Made by a program: the position numbers and the translations under genes. From Ahrensia sp. (GTDB taxonomy: Bacteria > Pseudomonadota > Alphaproteobacteria > Rhizobiales > Rhizobiaceae), in NCBI GenBank assembly GCA_002706335.1, contig PAKZ01000037.1, positions 62,001 to 126,000 of the forward strand: a stretch of DNA of 64,000 nt, in the 5' to 3' direction. Numbering within the stretch: position 1 is the stretch's first letter; every line of letters starts with the position of its first letter. A model generated the notes under the pieces. That model was not told the DNA's origin, did no database searches, and was given only the letters and a program-made list of their open reading frames with translations. Shown here piece by piece: positions 1 through 9,906 of this stretch.

Positions 1-669
1 CATGATCAGCGTGCCGTCGCGCTCGACCACCGGGCGCTTCGCCGCGAAATAGAGTGGCACGATGTCGATCTTCTCGAGGTGGATGTACTGCCAGATATCG
101 AGCTCGGTCCAGTTGGAGAGCGGAAAGACCCGGATCGATTCACCCTTCGCCTTGCGCGTGTTGAAGATGCGCCAGAGTTCCGGCCGCTGGTTTTTCGGAT
201 CCCAGCGATGATCGGCGGTTCGGAACGAGAAAACGCGCTCCTTGGCGCGCGATTTCTCCTCGTCGCGGCGCGCCCCGCCGAAGGCGACATCGAACTTGTA
301 CTTGTCGAGCGCCTGTTTGAGCGACTGGGTCTTCATGATGTCGGTATGAAGCGCCGATCCGTGGCTGAACGGGCCGACACCCTGTCGCACGCCGTCCTCG
401 TTGATATGCACGATCAGATCGAGGCCGTATTTCTCCGCGATCTTGTCGCGAAAGGCGATCATCTCCCGGAACTTCCATGTCGTATCGACATGCATGAGCG
501 GGAAGGGCGGTTTTGACGGGTAGAAGGCCTTCAGCGCCAGATGCAGCATGACAGCCGAGTCCTTGCCGATCGAATACAGCATGACAGGATTGTCCGCCTC
601 GGCCGCCACTTCACGCATGATGTGGATGCTCTCGGCTTCTAGGCGCTGGAGATGGGTGAGCGTTTGCAT
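1..669 (-). CDS. cysD: Sulfate adenylyltransferase subunit 2 (partial, C-terminus beyond window)
   Basis: Seen: an open frame begins at ATG 669 (CGGAG about 12 nt upstream) and runs off the window edge after 223 codons. The N-terminus carries the PP-loop signature SIGKDS followed by [11 protein letters not shown] and a DTTWKFREM stretch; the visible end reads ERDGTLIM. Known: CysD is the roughly 300-aa catalytic half of ATP sulfurylase, forming APS from ATP and sulfate together with the GTPase CysN. About 75 residues and any cysN/cysNC gene lie outside the window. It follows cysQ on the same strand with a 54-nt gap, so the two probably form a sulfate-assimilation operon. The identification is secure; the start could in principle lie a few codons upstream at a non-ATG codon. 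Confidence 0.93.
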   Translation of the reverse strand, partial: MQTLTHLQRLEAESIHIMREVAAEADNPVMLYSIGKDSAVMLHLALKAFYPSKPPFPLMHVDTTWKFREMIAFRDKIAEKYGLDLIVHINEDGVRQGVGPFSHGSALHTDIMKTQSLKQALDKYKFDVAFGGARRDEEKSRAKERVFSFRTADHRWDPKNQRPELWRIFNTRKAKGESIRVFPLSNWTELDIWQYIHLEKIDIVPLYFAAKRPVVERDGTLIM

Positions 670-723
670 GCGGTGGATGGCTCCGAAGATCGCCTGTCGA
701 ATAAACGTCCGCGCGAAGCGGGC

Positions 724-1533
724 TTATGTGGCTTGGACCGTCGTCGGTATCGAGTAGTGAGCGGTCGGCGATGCGGCGATGAAATAGGGGTTCCTGAACT
801 GGGTTTTGCCGTAGCTAAGCGGCGAACCGTCGCATGTCAAAACCTGTCCTCCGGCAGCCAGGAGAACCGCGTGTCCCGCCGCGGTATCCCATTCCATCGT
901 CGGTCCGAAACGCGGATAAATGTCCGCTTCCCCCGCCGCGACAAGGCAAAATTTCAGTGAGGAACCGGCGTTCACGCAATCCGAAATTTTATTTTGAGAA
1001 ATGAAGTCTTCGGTTTCCTTCGTGAGGTGCGAGCGGCTGGCGATGGCTGTCATGTCGTCGCCGCAGGTGCGGACCTCGATTTTCCGCGAATTCCCGGCGG
1101 AATCGATCTCGTAGGCGCCTGACGACAGGTCCCCGACGAACATGCGTCCGATCGCCGGGGCGTAGACGATGCCGGCAGTCGGTATGCCGTTCTCGACCAG
1201 GGCGATATTGATCGTGAACTCTCCGGTCTTCTTTATGAATTCCTTGGTCCCGTCGATCGGGTCGACAAGAAAGAACGTCCCGTCCGGCGGTATCGCGCCA
1301 TGTGTGGCGGCGCGTTCCTCGGTGACGATCGCAATGTCCGGGTAGAGTTCGCGAAGCACTGGAAACAGCAGATTGTCGACGGCGAGGTCGGCTTCCGTGA
1401 CCGGGCTGTTGTCCTGCTTGATCGCAACGTCATGATCGCGCGCATATATAGCCATCGCGATCTCGCCGGCCTTCAGCGTGACCGCGGTCAGGTCGTCGAT
1501 TTTCGTATGCCCCTCGGTCAATCCCAACCTCAA
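724..1533 (-). CDS. cysQ: 3'(2'),5'-bisphosphate nucleotidase CysQ
   Basis: Removes the 3'-phosphate from PAP/PAPS, recycling the by-product of sulfate activation. Seen: 269 aa, typical for CysQ, with the metal-binding elements of the inositol-monophosphatase superfamily: TEE at residues 71-73, DPIDGTKEF at 91-99 and WDTAAGHAVL about 50 residues from the end. It lies just upstream of cysD on the same strand, which fits its role in clearing PAP. It is divergent from galU, with a roughly 165-nt shared upstream region. The first methionine is used here; a start about 25 codons downstream (MAIYARDHD) is less likely because the helix before it matches the family. Confidence 0.93.
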   Translation of the reverse strand: MRLGLTEGHTKIDDLTAVTLKAGEIAMAIYARDHDVAIKQDNSPVTEADLAVDNLLFPVLRELYPDIAIVTEERAATHGAIPPDGTFFLVDPIDGTKEFIKKTGEFTINIALVENGIPTAGIVYAPAIGRMFVGDLSSGAYEIDSAGNSRKIEVRTCGDDMTAIASRSHLTKETEDFISQNKISDCVNAGSSLKFCLVAAGEADIYPRFGPTMEWDTAAGHAVLLAAGGQVLTCDGSPLSYGKTQFRNPYFIAASPTAHYSIPTTVQAT

Positions 1534-1710
1534 TCGTTCTGCTCTGATATCTGCTGTTTCGAGAGCGAACTATATTTTCGGCCGTACGATGTCCATTTCT
1601 TGTTCGGATTTGCCTTGGAACTCCGAACGCGTTACCCCGTTTGATCTATGTGATGTTGCATCGCGAAATTATACAACCGAAGCGTTTAAGACCAAGGAGT
1701 GCGCACCCTG

Positions 1711-2583
1711 ATGGTTAAACCCGTACGTAAAGCAGTTATCCCGGTAGCAGGTCTCGGAACACGATTTCTTCCCGCGACCAAGGCGACGCCGAAGGAAATG
1801 CTGACGGTCGTCGACCGTCCCGTCGTCCAGTATTGCGTCGACGAGGCTTTCGAGGCGGGAATTGAACATGTCATCTTCGTGACCGGCCGTGGCAAGGGCC
1901 TGATCGAGGATCACTTCGACTATCAGTATGAGCTTGACTCAACGCTGCGCAGCCGCGGCAAGGAAGCGGCCGCCGACAAGCTCGATGCCGAAACGCCGGG
2001 CGCCGGGCAGGTCAGTTTCACGCGCCAGCAGAAGCCGCTCGGCCTCGGTCACGCCGTTTGGTGCGCGCGTGACATTGTTGGCGACGAACCCTTCGCGGTC
2101 TTGCTTCCCGACATGGTCATGGACGGCGAGCCGGGATGTCTGAAGCAGATGATGGATGCTTATGAAGAAGTCGGCGGAAACATCATTTCCTTGCAGGAAA
2201 CGTCGCCCGAGCTGACCCACAAATACGGCATCGTATCGACAGGCGAGGAAAAGGGAAAAGCGTTCGAGATCACCGGGATGGTGGAGAAGCCCGCTCCGGG
2301 GACCGCTCCGTCCAATCTCTATATCAATGGTCGCTACATTCTTCAGCCCGGGTTGATGGAGCTTCTGGCCAACCAGTCGACCGGCGCGGGCGGTGAGATA
2401 CAGCTGACCGATGCCATGCTGACCATGATGGAAACAGAGCCCTTTTACGGCGTTTCCTTCAATGGGCGGACCTATGATTGCGGCTCGAAATTCGGCTTCC
2501 TCGAAGCCAACATCATGCTGGCGCTGAAGCACGATGATGTGCGTGACGAGGTCAGGGAATTGATCGCTTCGCTCGATCTGTGA
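1711..2583 (+). CDS. galU: UTP-glucose-1-phosphate uridylyltransferase
   Basis: Makes UDP-glucose from UTP and glucose-1-phosphate for exopolysaccharide, LPS and cyclic glucan synthesis. Seen: 290 aa with the N-terminal nucleotidyltransferase motif [17 protein letters not shown] (residues 14-30), followed by [19 protein letters not shown] and the sugar-binding region [22 protein letters not shown] at 1699 would add four residues, but it overlaps the Shine-Dalgarno AAGGAG (1694-1699); ATG 1711, 11 nt after it, is the better start. Rhizobial homologues are called ExoN or GalU. It is divergent from cysQ and 190 nt upstream of the drl gene. Confidence 0.95.
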   Translation: MVKPVRKAVIPVAGLGTRFLPATKATPKEMLTVVDRPVVQYCVDEAFEAGIEHVIFVTGRGKGLIEDHFDYQYELDSTLRSRGKEAAADKLDAETPGAGQVSFTRQQKPLGLGHAVWCARDIVGDEPFAVLLPDMVMDGEPGCLKQMMDAYEEVGGNIISLQETSPELTHKYGIVSTGEEKGKAFEITGMVEKPAPGTAPSNLYINGRYILQPGLMELLANQSTGAGGEIQLTDAMLTMMETEPFYGVSFNGRTYDCGSKFGFLEANIMLALKHDDVRDEVRELIASLDL

Positions 2584-2776
2584 TCGCGGCGTGATGAAGC
2601 CTTGATGCACTGCTTCTCCGCTGCGCCTATGAGACTGATCCGACTCGCGATTTGTGATCGCGGGCGGGATTTGCCAGTGTGTCATAAACGCCTTCGCGGT
2701 TGCTTTCGCCTTTGCGATGGTGAAGAAGATTGCGGATGCTCGCCGCGGGTTCGGCGTGCTTTGCGCCAGAGAATTC

Positions 2777-4099
2777 ATGCCGATACCGCCTCCCAATGTT
2801 GCACTGACAGGCCTCGCCGCTGAACTGCGCGAACGCGCATCTGCGGGCAAACCCATCCGCATCGGTCTCGTTGGGACCGGCGAGATGGGGACCGACATCT
2901 TCACCCAGGTTGCCCAGATGGAGGGCGTTCGTGTCGGCGCCGTTGTGGAGCGTACGCGAGGGCGCGCGGCGATCGGTGCAGAGCTGGCCTATGGCGAACC
3001 GGGTCATACGCAGGACGTTGCCACGCACGACCAGATGTCCACCGCGATGGAAGCGGGACGGATCGCCGTCACACAGGATCTGGACCTTGCCTTGTCGCAT
3101 GGACTGATCGATGTCGTGATCGACGCAACCGGCGTGCCGGAGGCAGGCGCTGATATCGGCATGCGGGCCATAGGTCACGGCAAGCATCTCATCATGATGA
3201 ATGTCGAGTGCGATGTCTGCATTGGCCCGTATCTCAAACACGAGGCCGAGAAGGCCGGGGTGATTTACACCCTCGGCGCCGGTGACGAACCGTCGTCCTG
3301 CATGGAGATCATCGAATTCGTTACGGCGATGGGCCATTCCGTTGTCTGTGCGGGGAAGGGCAAGAACAACCCTCTGCATTTCGACGCGGTGCCGGATGAC
3401 TATCAGGAAGAAGCCGACCGGCGGAACATGAGCGTCCGGATGCTGGTTGAGTTCGTCGACGGATCCAAGACGATGGTGGAGATGGCCGCCATCGCGAATG
3501 CCACTGGCCTTGTGCCGGACATTCCGGGCATGCACGGCCCACGCGCCACGGTCGATCAGCTTTCTTCCGTCTTGATCCCGCAGGAGGATGGCGGCGTGCT
3601 GTCTAAGCCGGGTTGCGTCGATTATTCGATTGGCAAGGGCGTGTCGCCGGGCGTTTTCGTGATCGTCAAGGCGGAACATCCGCGTATCCATGAGCGCATG
3701 GCCGACCTGAAAATGGGCGAGGGACCTTATTTCACCTTCCATCGCCCCTATCATCTGACTTCGCTCGAAGTGCCGCTGACCGCGGCGCGTGTCGTCCTGC
3801 ATGGCAAGCGCGACATGGTGCCGCTGTCGCGACGTGTCGCCGAGGTCTGTGCGGTGGCCAAGCGCGACATCGCCGCTGGCGAGAAACTCGATGCCGTTGG
3901 CCAGTATTGCTACCGATCATGGACGCTGACTGCGGAAGACGCAAAGCGCGCCAACGCCATTCCCTGCGGACTTCTGGAGAACGGACTGGCGCTGAAACCG
4001 ATTGCCAAGGGCGACCTGCTAACCTGGGACAATGCCAGGCCAAGCGATAACTCGCTGATCGCCGAATTGCGCGCCCGCCAGGACAGGCTCCTCGCCTGA
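2777..4099 (+). CDS. drl: DXR-like (DRL, DXR-II) 1-deoxy-D-xylulose-5-phosphate reductoisomerase; COG4091 family
   Basis: Seen: 440 aa with an N-terminal Rossmann dinucleotide motif GTGEMG (33-38), a homoserine-dehydrogenase-like NAD(P) domain (IDVVIDATGVPEAGA) and a C-terminal SAF-like domain (VAKRDIAAGEKLDAVGQY). Known: this architecture is COG4091, and its Brucella abortus member DRL catalyses the second MEP-pathway step (DXP to MEP) in organisms lacking canonical DXR. Inferred: the next gene is dxs, which supplies DXP, so DRL function is the best call; the automatic labels 'homoserine dehydrogenase' or 'FlgA-like SAF protein' are less suitable. An upstream in-frame extension exists, but ATG 2777 gives the usual family length. 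The ribosome site is weak. Other COG4091 members act on different sugar phosphates, so the exact substrate is not proven. Confidence 0.78.
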   Translation: MPIPPPNVALTGLAAELRERASAGKPIRIGLVGTGEMGTDIFTQVAQMEGVRVGAVVERTRGRAAIGAELAYGEPGHTQDVATHDQMSTAMEAGRIAVTQDLDLALSHGLIDVVIDATGVPEAGADIGMRAIGHGKHLIMMNVECDVCIGPYLKHEAEKAGVIYTLGAGDEPSSCMEIIEFVTAMGHSVVCAGKGKNNPLHFDAVPDDYQEEADRRNMSVRMLVEFVDGSKTMVEMAAIANATGLVPDIPGMHGPRATVDQLSSVLIPQEDGGVLSKPGCVDYSIGKGVSPGVFVIVKAEHPRIHERMADLKMGEGPYFTFHRPYHLTSLEVPLTAARVVLHGKRDMVPLSRRVAEVCAVAKRDIAAGEKLDAVGQYCYRSWTLTAEDAKRANAIPCGLLENGLALKPIAKGDLLTWDNARPSDNSLIAELRARQDRLLA

Positions 4100-4218
4100 G
4101 ACCACGGGGCTGGTTGAAAATCACCCTCCTGTCGCCATGTTTCGTTGCAAAAAGGCCGCGCTGCTTGTGACAGGACCGCTGTTTCGGCTATGCCTGTCTG
4201 AATGAACGGAACCGATAA

Positions 4219-6144
4219 GTGACCAATACCGCGCTCGAAACGCCCCTGCTGGACGGCATTACCGATATTTCGCGCCTTCGCGACCTGGACGACAAGCTGC
4301 TTCCGCAACTGGCCGAAGAACTGCGCATGGAGATGATCGACGCCGTGTCCAAAACCGGTGGACATCTCGGCGCTGGTCTTGGCGTGGTCGAATTGACGAT
4401 CGCCATCCACAACGTATTCAATACCCCGCATGACCGGCTGATCTGGGATGTCGGGCACCAGTGCTATCCGCACAAGATCCTGACTGGACGCCGCGACAGA
4501 ATACGCACGCTGCGTCAGGAAAGCGGGCTTTCCGGTTTCACCAAGCGCGACGAGAGCGAATTCGATCCCTTCGGCGCGGCGCATTCTTCGACGTCGATTT
4601 CATCGGGTCTCGGCATGGTCGAGGCCGCACGGCTGCAGAACATCGACCGCCACGTCATTTCCGTTATCGGCGACGGCGCCATGTCGGCGGGAATGGCCTA
4701 TGAGGCATTGAACAATGCCGGCGCCCTCGATGCGCGCCAGATCGTCATTCTGAACGACAACGACATGTCGATCGCGCCGCCGACCGGCGCGATGAGTGCT
4801 TATTTGGCCCGGCTGGCATCCGGATCGACCTATATCGGATTCCGCGATTTCGGCAAAAAGCTGACCGCCTATCTGGGCCGTCGTGTGGACCGCGCGATCA
4901 CGCGCGCTGTGGAACACGCACGAGGCTATGTCACTGGCGGAACGCTGTTTGAGGAACTCGGCTTCTACCATATCGGCCCGATCGACGGTCACGATCTGCC
5001 GACACTGCTCGCCGTGCTGCGCAATGTGCGCGACAACATGAACGGTCCGGTTCTGATCCATTGTGTAACCCAGAAGGGCAAGGGCTATGCCCCGGCCGAA
5101 CAGGCAGCCGACAAGTATCACGGCGTCGCGAAGTTCGATGTCATTACCGGCGCGCAGGCAAAACCGAAGCCGAATGCACCGGCCTACACAAGGGTTTTCG
5201 GCGAGTCGCTGGTTCAGGAAGGCCGCGAGGATGATCGGATCGTTGCCGTCACCGCGGCAATGCCGTCGGGCACCGGCATCGATATTTTCGACAAGGAGTT
5301 TCCGGACCGCACATATGATGTCGGCATCGCCGAACAGCACGCCGTCACCTTCGCCGCCGGTATGGCCGCAGACGGTATGAAGCCGTTCGCCGCGATCTAT
5401 TCCACTTTCCTGCAGCGCGCCTATGACCAGGTCGTCCACGATGTCGCCATTCAGCGATTGCCGGTTCGTTTCCCGATCGACAGGGCGGGCTTCGTCGGTG
5501 CGGACGGCGCCACCCATGCGGGCGCCTTCGATGTCGCCTACCTGTCCTGCCTCCCGGGCTTCGTCGTCATGGCGGCTGCGGACGAGGCGGAACTGAAACA
5601 AATGGTTCGCCCCGCCGCTGCTTATGATGACGGCCCGATCGCCTTCCGCTATCCGCGCGGCGAAGGCGTTGGCGTCGAGATGCCGGAACGCGGCCAGATC
5701 CTCGACATCGGCAAGGGCCGGATCGTGCGCGAGGGAAGCAAGATCGCGCTCCTGTCCCTCGGGACGAGGCTCGCGGATGCGATCACCGCCGCCGAGGAAC
5801 TCGACAGCTACGGCCTGCCCACCACGGTGGCCGACGCCCGCTTCGCCAAGCCGCTCGACCGCGAACTCGTGAGACGGCTTGCCCGTGAGCACGAGATGCT
5901 GATCACCATCGAGGAAGGCTCGGTCGGCGGCTTCGGCAGCCACGTCCTGCAATTCCTCGCGGAGGAAGGGCTTCTGGATGGCGGCCTGAAGGTCCGCGCG
6001 CTCGTCATGCCGGATATCTTCATGGATCAGGCAAAGCCCGAGCGAATGTACGAACTCGCCGGCCTCGACAAGGCTGGCATCGTTCGCACAGCCTTGTCGG
6101 TATTTGGCATCGAAAAGGCCCGCACGGCTGATCTGCGCGCCTGA
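4219..6144 (+). CDS. dxs: 1-deoxy-D-xylulose-5-phosphate synthase
   Basis: Thiamine-diphosphate enzyme joining pyruvate and glyceraldehyde-3-phosphate to DXP, the entry to the MEP isoprenoid pathway and to thiamine and pyridoxal synthesis. Seen: 641 aa, full length; GGHLGAGLG (48-56), [18 protein letters not shown] (119-126) and the ThDP/Mg motif [18 protein letters not shown] (151-168) with ND downstream; the central transketolase-like domain has FDKEFPDR followed by [10 protein letters not shown]. The start is GTG 4219; the first in-frame ATG would remove conserved residues. It sits 119 nt downstream of drl on the same strand and is convergent with tamB (9-nt gap). Confidence 0.96.
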   Translation: MTNTALETPLLDGITDISRLRDLDDKLLPQLAEELRMEMIDAVSKTGGHLGAGLGVVELTIAIHNVFNTPHDRLIWDVGHQCYPHKILTGRRDRIRTLRQESGLSGFTKRDESEFDPFGAAHSSTSISSGLGMVEAARLQNIDRHVISVIGDGAMSAGMAYEALNNAGALDARQIVILNDNDMSIAPPTGAMSAYLARLASGSTYIGFRDFGKKLTAYLGRRVDRAITRAVEHARGYVTGGTLFEELGFYHIGPIDGHDLPTLLAVLRNVRDNMNGPVLIHCVTQKGKGYAPAEQAADKYHGVAKFDVITGAQAKPKPNAPAYTRVFGESLVQEGREDDRIVAVTAAMPSGTGIDIFDKEFPDRTYDVGIAEQHAVTFAAGMAADGMKPFAAIYSTFLQRAYDQVVHDVAIQRLPVRFPIDRAGFVGADGATHAGAFDVAYLSCLPGFVVMAAADEAELKQMVRPAAAYDDGPIAFRYPRGEGVGVEMPERGQILDIGKGRIVREGSKIALLSLGTRLADAITAAEELDSYGLPTTVADARFAKPLDRELVRRLAREHEMLITIEEGSVGGFGSHVLQFLAEEGLLDGGLKVRALVMPDIFMDQAKPERMYELAGLDKAGIVRTALSVFGIEKARTADLRA

Positions 6145-6153
6145 GCGCCGGCC

Positions 6154-9100
6154 CTAGTAGTCTTTCTCGTAGAAGATACCCAGCTTCGAATCGCCCTCGG
6201 TATCGACGGTGCCCTTCGCTGTCAGACTGTCGGTGATATCGAGATTGATCGACGCCTCGCCACCGCTCTGGCCGGCCTGGATGTCGAGATAGACATTGTC
6301 CTGGATGTATTTGCCGGCCCGCACGCCGACATTGCCTTCCTGGTCCTGGGTGATGTCGAGATCGTCCACGCCGATCCCCTGGCGGATCTGTTCCGACAGC
6401 CCGCCGCTCCCGCCGCCGCTGGCGAGAGACGCCGCCGCGGTCGCGAGATTGGCGATCTGCAGGGGAGAGAGGCTCGATATGCTCTTGCCGAACAGAACGC
6501 GGGCGAGGATCTGGTCCTGCGGCAGTTCCGGTGACGAGGAGAGCTTCAGCGAAAGATCGGATGCCCGGCCGTAAAGCCGCAGGGTCGCGACGACGTCCTC
6601 GCCGCTGACTTGCGCAGTCAGGTCGATCATGGGGTCGAGCGAACCTGTCATCGTGATCCGGCCTTCGGTCAGGTCGAGCCGCTTGTTGAGGATCGACAGG
6701 CGTCCGCGGATCAGCGTGAAACCGCCAATCGGCTGGAGATTGTCCAGCGAGCCGGTCACGCGCAACCGGCCGCCCATTTCGGCATCGATCCCGCGCCCGC
6801 GCACGAAGATGCGATTGGGCGAATTGAGCGTCACGTCGAGACGGACCGGCGCCTGCGGCCCGCTACCGCTGTCCTTCGGCAACACGGCCTGGATGCGCTG
6901 CAGGGTCTTCAGCGTGCCGCTGTCGGGATCGACATGGCGAACGTCGAGCAGATCCGCTTCCCCGGTCAGCGTTTCGGGCACCGTGATTTCGGTTCCAAGC
7001 AGGTCGATCCGGCCGGAAATCAGCGGGCCGGCGGTCAATCCGCCGGAAACGGCGAGATCGCCGGAAAGCGTTGTCCGGATCGTCTGCCGGTCGGAATAGG
7101 TGGCGTTGGAAAGCCTGATGGAGAGATTGGCCGGCAATTGTCCCGAAAGACCGATCGTGCCGGAAACGCTGACCGAGCCGCCACCGGCAAGCTGGCCTGT
7201 CATGCGGTTGATCGACAGCGTGTCGCCGCGCAGCCCGGCCACCACCCCGATCTGGTTCAGCCGCAGATTGGACAGCGGATCGTTGACCGAGGCGTTGGAG
7301 ATCGAGAACAGCCCGTCGGCGCTCGGCGCGGACAAAGAGCCGCCGATCGTCGCGTCGATGCGCAACGTGCCGCTGAGCCGCGTGCCGCGCGCCGCGAGAT
7401 ACCGTTCGGCAAGCGCCAGCGGCGCGTTGCCATTGACCGACACCGACAGGCCGGAACCAGACAGCGGGATGGTGCCCGATCCCGAAAATTTCAGATCCTG
7501 CGCGTTTTCCGCATTGAACTGCGACAGGCGAACCGCACCGCCGCCATAGCTGCCCGACGCCGAGAGCGTGATCGGCGATACCGACGCGGCGCGAAGCTGT
7601 GGAGCGTCGATTCCCGTGCCGCGCACGGTAAAGGCGACCTGCGGATCGCTGGCAGTGCCTGAAATCTCGGCGGTTCCGTTCACCGCCCCGGAGGCATCCA
7701 CCAAGGCAAGCGCCGCCAGCGGAGCGATATCGTTCGCCGCTATCTCGACCTGTCCGTCGACGCGACCGTTTTCGCTCGAAAGATCGCCGCTCAGACGTGC
7801 AGCGCCGACACGGAGCAGCAGATCGGAGAGCGACACCCGATCCTCGCTGCGCGCCAGCGAGGCTTTGACCGCGAGAGCCTCGCCGCCGATCGAACCGTCA
7901 CCCGAGATCGTGCCGATGATGTCGGCGCCGGCAACCCGGCCGTCGAAGGTCAGATTGGCGGCCGGTACGGCCCGGTCGGCGAGCCGGGCATCGGCGAGGC
8001 CAAGCTGCGCCTTCACGTCGTAGGATGCCTCTCGCGAGGAGCCTTCCGGCTTGTTGACGGCAGCGTCCAGCGTCATGCGTCCGGACGCATTGTCGACGAT
8101 CCGCGCCATTTCGGCGATCGTCGCCTTGATTTGCAAATCCGCGCTGCGGCTGGCGAAGCTGCCGTCGATGCGCGCCTCGGCCTGCGGATTGGAAAGCACA
8201 AGTTCGCGGAATCTCAGCCCGTCCTCTGTCCGCGCCGCGCCGCCTGTCAGCCGCGTTTCGCCGGCCAGCAGCCGGTCGACGGAGTCGGTGCCGATCCGCG
8301 CATCGGTCAGTGAACCGTCGAAGGTAAGATCGAAGCTTCCGCCGACGAGGCCGGCATCTCCGTTCACGCCAAGCGACGCCTTGCCGGCGAGGTCGCGGTC
8401 GGCCACGAGCGAGAAGGCCTGCAGGTCGGCGGCCTCCACCTTTGCGCTGCCTTTGAAGACCATGTCCTCGATAAGGCCCTGCGCATCGATATCCAGCGTG
8501 TTTCCGGCGATCCGGGCATTTTCGATGCGGATCGGTTCCGCCGTCTTCCAGTCGCCATCGGTTGAAAAGGTGATCGTGTCGCCGACCGCCTTCGCGACGC
8601 CCGGATCCTGGGGCCGTATCCCGGATGCCTCGCCTTGAACCGAAAATGTGACCGACCGATTGTCCGGGGTGTCCAGGCCGGCGATGGCGCCGCCGCCATC
8701 GATGCTCAGCTCGGCGATTTCTGCATTGGGCAGGGTGACGCCGTCGATCAATCCGGACAGCGTCCAGCTGTCGGCGTCATTGGTGCCGTAGCGAAGCGAG
8801 AGCTTTCCGTTGTCGACCGTTACCGGTTCGCCTCCGAGCGGCAGGCGCACGGGGCCAGCGTCGGCGGATCGCAGCGTCGCGTCCACAGTCAGGTCGCGCA
8901 GGAAGCCGTCGGCTAGCGTCGAGCCGGACGCGGAGATGTCGAGAGCGCCGCTGTCGAGCTGCAATTCCCGGATATCGATACCGCCATCCGCACGCAGCAG
9001 GGCTTGCGCCGTGAGCGCCGTATCGCTGCCGAAAAAGGCACGATGTTCCTCAGGCAGGATACGGGCGATTGGGCCGGAAAGGTCGAAGCCGAGAAGGCGA

Positions 9101-9906
9101 GCGCCGGATGCGTCTTCGGTGACGTTTACGGAGCCGTCCGCGACGCGTTCGCCATCCGCATCAAAGGCAATCTGTGCGGCAAACTCGGAAAGGGGCCCCG
9201 ATCCGGCAATCGTCAACGCCACCGGCGGGCGTTCAGGAATGTTCAGCAGGTTCGCGACGACACCGTTTTTCGGCTCCTGCAGCGACAAATCGATGTCGAG
9301 CTGTCCGCTCTGGTCCGAATAGGAGGTTTGCAATGCCAGCTGTCCGCCCGGTCCGTCGAGGCGCTGGATGTCGAGATTGGCGGCAAGCGCGGCGTCGTTC
9401 AGCGACAACTGGCCGTTGAGGGACAGGGTGGATTCAAGCCCGAAGACCGGAGCACCGAAATGCGCTTCCTGGACGGCGAGTTCGCCGATATCGACCGAAA
9501 CGGGCAGGTCGGGAAGCGAGAAGCCGCTCGCTTCCGGCGCTGGCATGCTCTGATCGGCAACGGGCATGCGCGGCCAGTCGATCCGTTCCGCGGTCAGGCT
9601 TTGGATGTCGAGCCTGCCGGCAAGAAGCGCGGTGCGTGTCCACTGCAGTCTCGGATTTTCGATTGTCAGCCAGACGCCGTTTTCATCGGCGATCGTGATG
9701 CTCGTGAAGCGGACATCCGATGAGAGGCTGCCCTGAATTCCGTTGAGGCTGATTTGCCGGTTCGGCGTGGACAGTCGTTCCTCGACGAAGCGGATGAAGC
9801 CGGATTTCTGTGCTTCTTCGGAATCCTGCGTCAATGCGGGCATGCTCCACCAGACGGCGAGCGCAGCGAGGATAAGCAGGCCGATAAGGTGTCGGATACG
9901 CGTCAT
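6154..9906 (-). CDS. tamB: Translocation and assembly module inner-membrane subunit TamB (DUF490)
   Basis: Seen: 1250 aa from ATG 9906. One N-terminal membrane anchor (LIGLLILAALAVWWSMPAL) is followed by a very long periplasmic beta-rich region of repeated short strands, and the C-terminal DUF490/TamB domain ends GIFYEKDY. Known: TamB spans the periplasm and works with the outer-membrane TamA in envelope biogenesis, including beta-barrel assembly and phospholipid transport. The frame stays open upstream to 10398, but that part lies inside tamA and is compositionally an antisense-like artefact. The stop of tamA and the ATG of tamB share one base (TGATG), showing translational coupling. Confidence 0.93.
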   Translation of the reverse strand: MTRIRHLIGLLILAALAVWWSMPALTQDSEEAQKSGFIRFVEERLSTPNRQISLNGIQGSLSSDVRFTSITIADENGVWLTIENPRLQWTRTALLAGRLDIQSLTAERIDWPRMPVADQSMPAPEASGFSLPDLPVSVDIGELAVQEAHFGAPVFGLESTLSLNGQLSLNDAALAANLDIQRLDGPGGQLALQTSYSDQSGQLDIDLSLQEPKNGVVANLLNIPERPPVALTIAGSGPLSEFAAQIAFDADGERVADGSVNVTEDASGARLLGFDLSGPIARILPEEHRAFFGSDTALTAQALLRADGGIDIRELQLDSGALDISASGSTLADGFLRDLTVDATLRSADAGPVRLPLGGEPVTVDNGKLSLRYGTNDADSWTLSGLIDGVTLPNAEIAELSIDGGGAIAGLDTPDNRSVTFSVQGEASGIRPQDPGVAKAVGDTITFSTDGDWKTAEPIRIENARIAGNTLDIDAQGLIEDMVFKGSAKVEAADLQAFSLVADRDLAGKASLGVNGDAGLVGGSFDLTFDGSLTDARIGTDSVDRLLAGETRLTGGAARTEDGLRFRELVLSNPQAEARIDGSFASRSADLQIKATIAEMARIVDNASGRMTLDAAVNKPEGSSREASYDVKAQLGLADARLADRAVPAANLTFDGRVAGADIIGTISGDGSIGGEALAVKASLARSEDRVSLSDLLLRVGAARLSGDLSSENGRVDGQVEIAANDIAPLAALALVDASGAVNGTAEISGTASDPQVAFTVRGTGIDAPQLRAASVSPITLSASGSYGGGAVRLSQFNAENAQDLKFSGSGTIPLSGSGLSVSVNGNAPLALAERYLAARGTRLSGTLRIDATIGGSLSAPSADGLFSISNASVNDPLSNLRLNQIGVVAGLRGDTLSINRMTGQLAGGGSVSVSGTIGLSGQLPANLSIRLSNATYSDRQTIRTTLSGDLAVSGGLTAGPLISGRIDLLGTEITVPETLTGEADLLDVRHVDPDSGTLKTLQRIQAVLPKDSGSGPQAPVRLDVTLNSPNRIFVRGRGIDAEMGGRLRVTGSLDNLQPIGGFTLIRGRLSILNKRLDLTEGRITMTGSLDPMIDLTAQVSGEDVVATLRLYGRASDLSLKLSSSPELPQDQILARVLFGKSISSLSPLQIANLATAAASLASGGGSGGLSEQIRQGIGVDDLDITQDQEGNVGVRAGKYIQDNVYLDIQAGQSGGEASINLDITDSLTAKGTVDTEGDSKLGIFYEKDY

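Noticed and set aside
2777-4099. Calling this gene homoserine dehydrogenase or flagellar FlgA-like
   Set aside because: No homoserine-pathway or flagellar context; adjacent dxs and the COG4091 architecture favour DRL.
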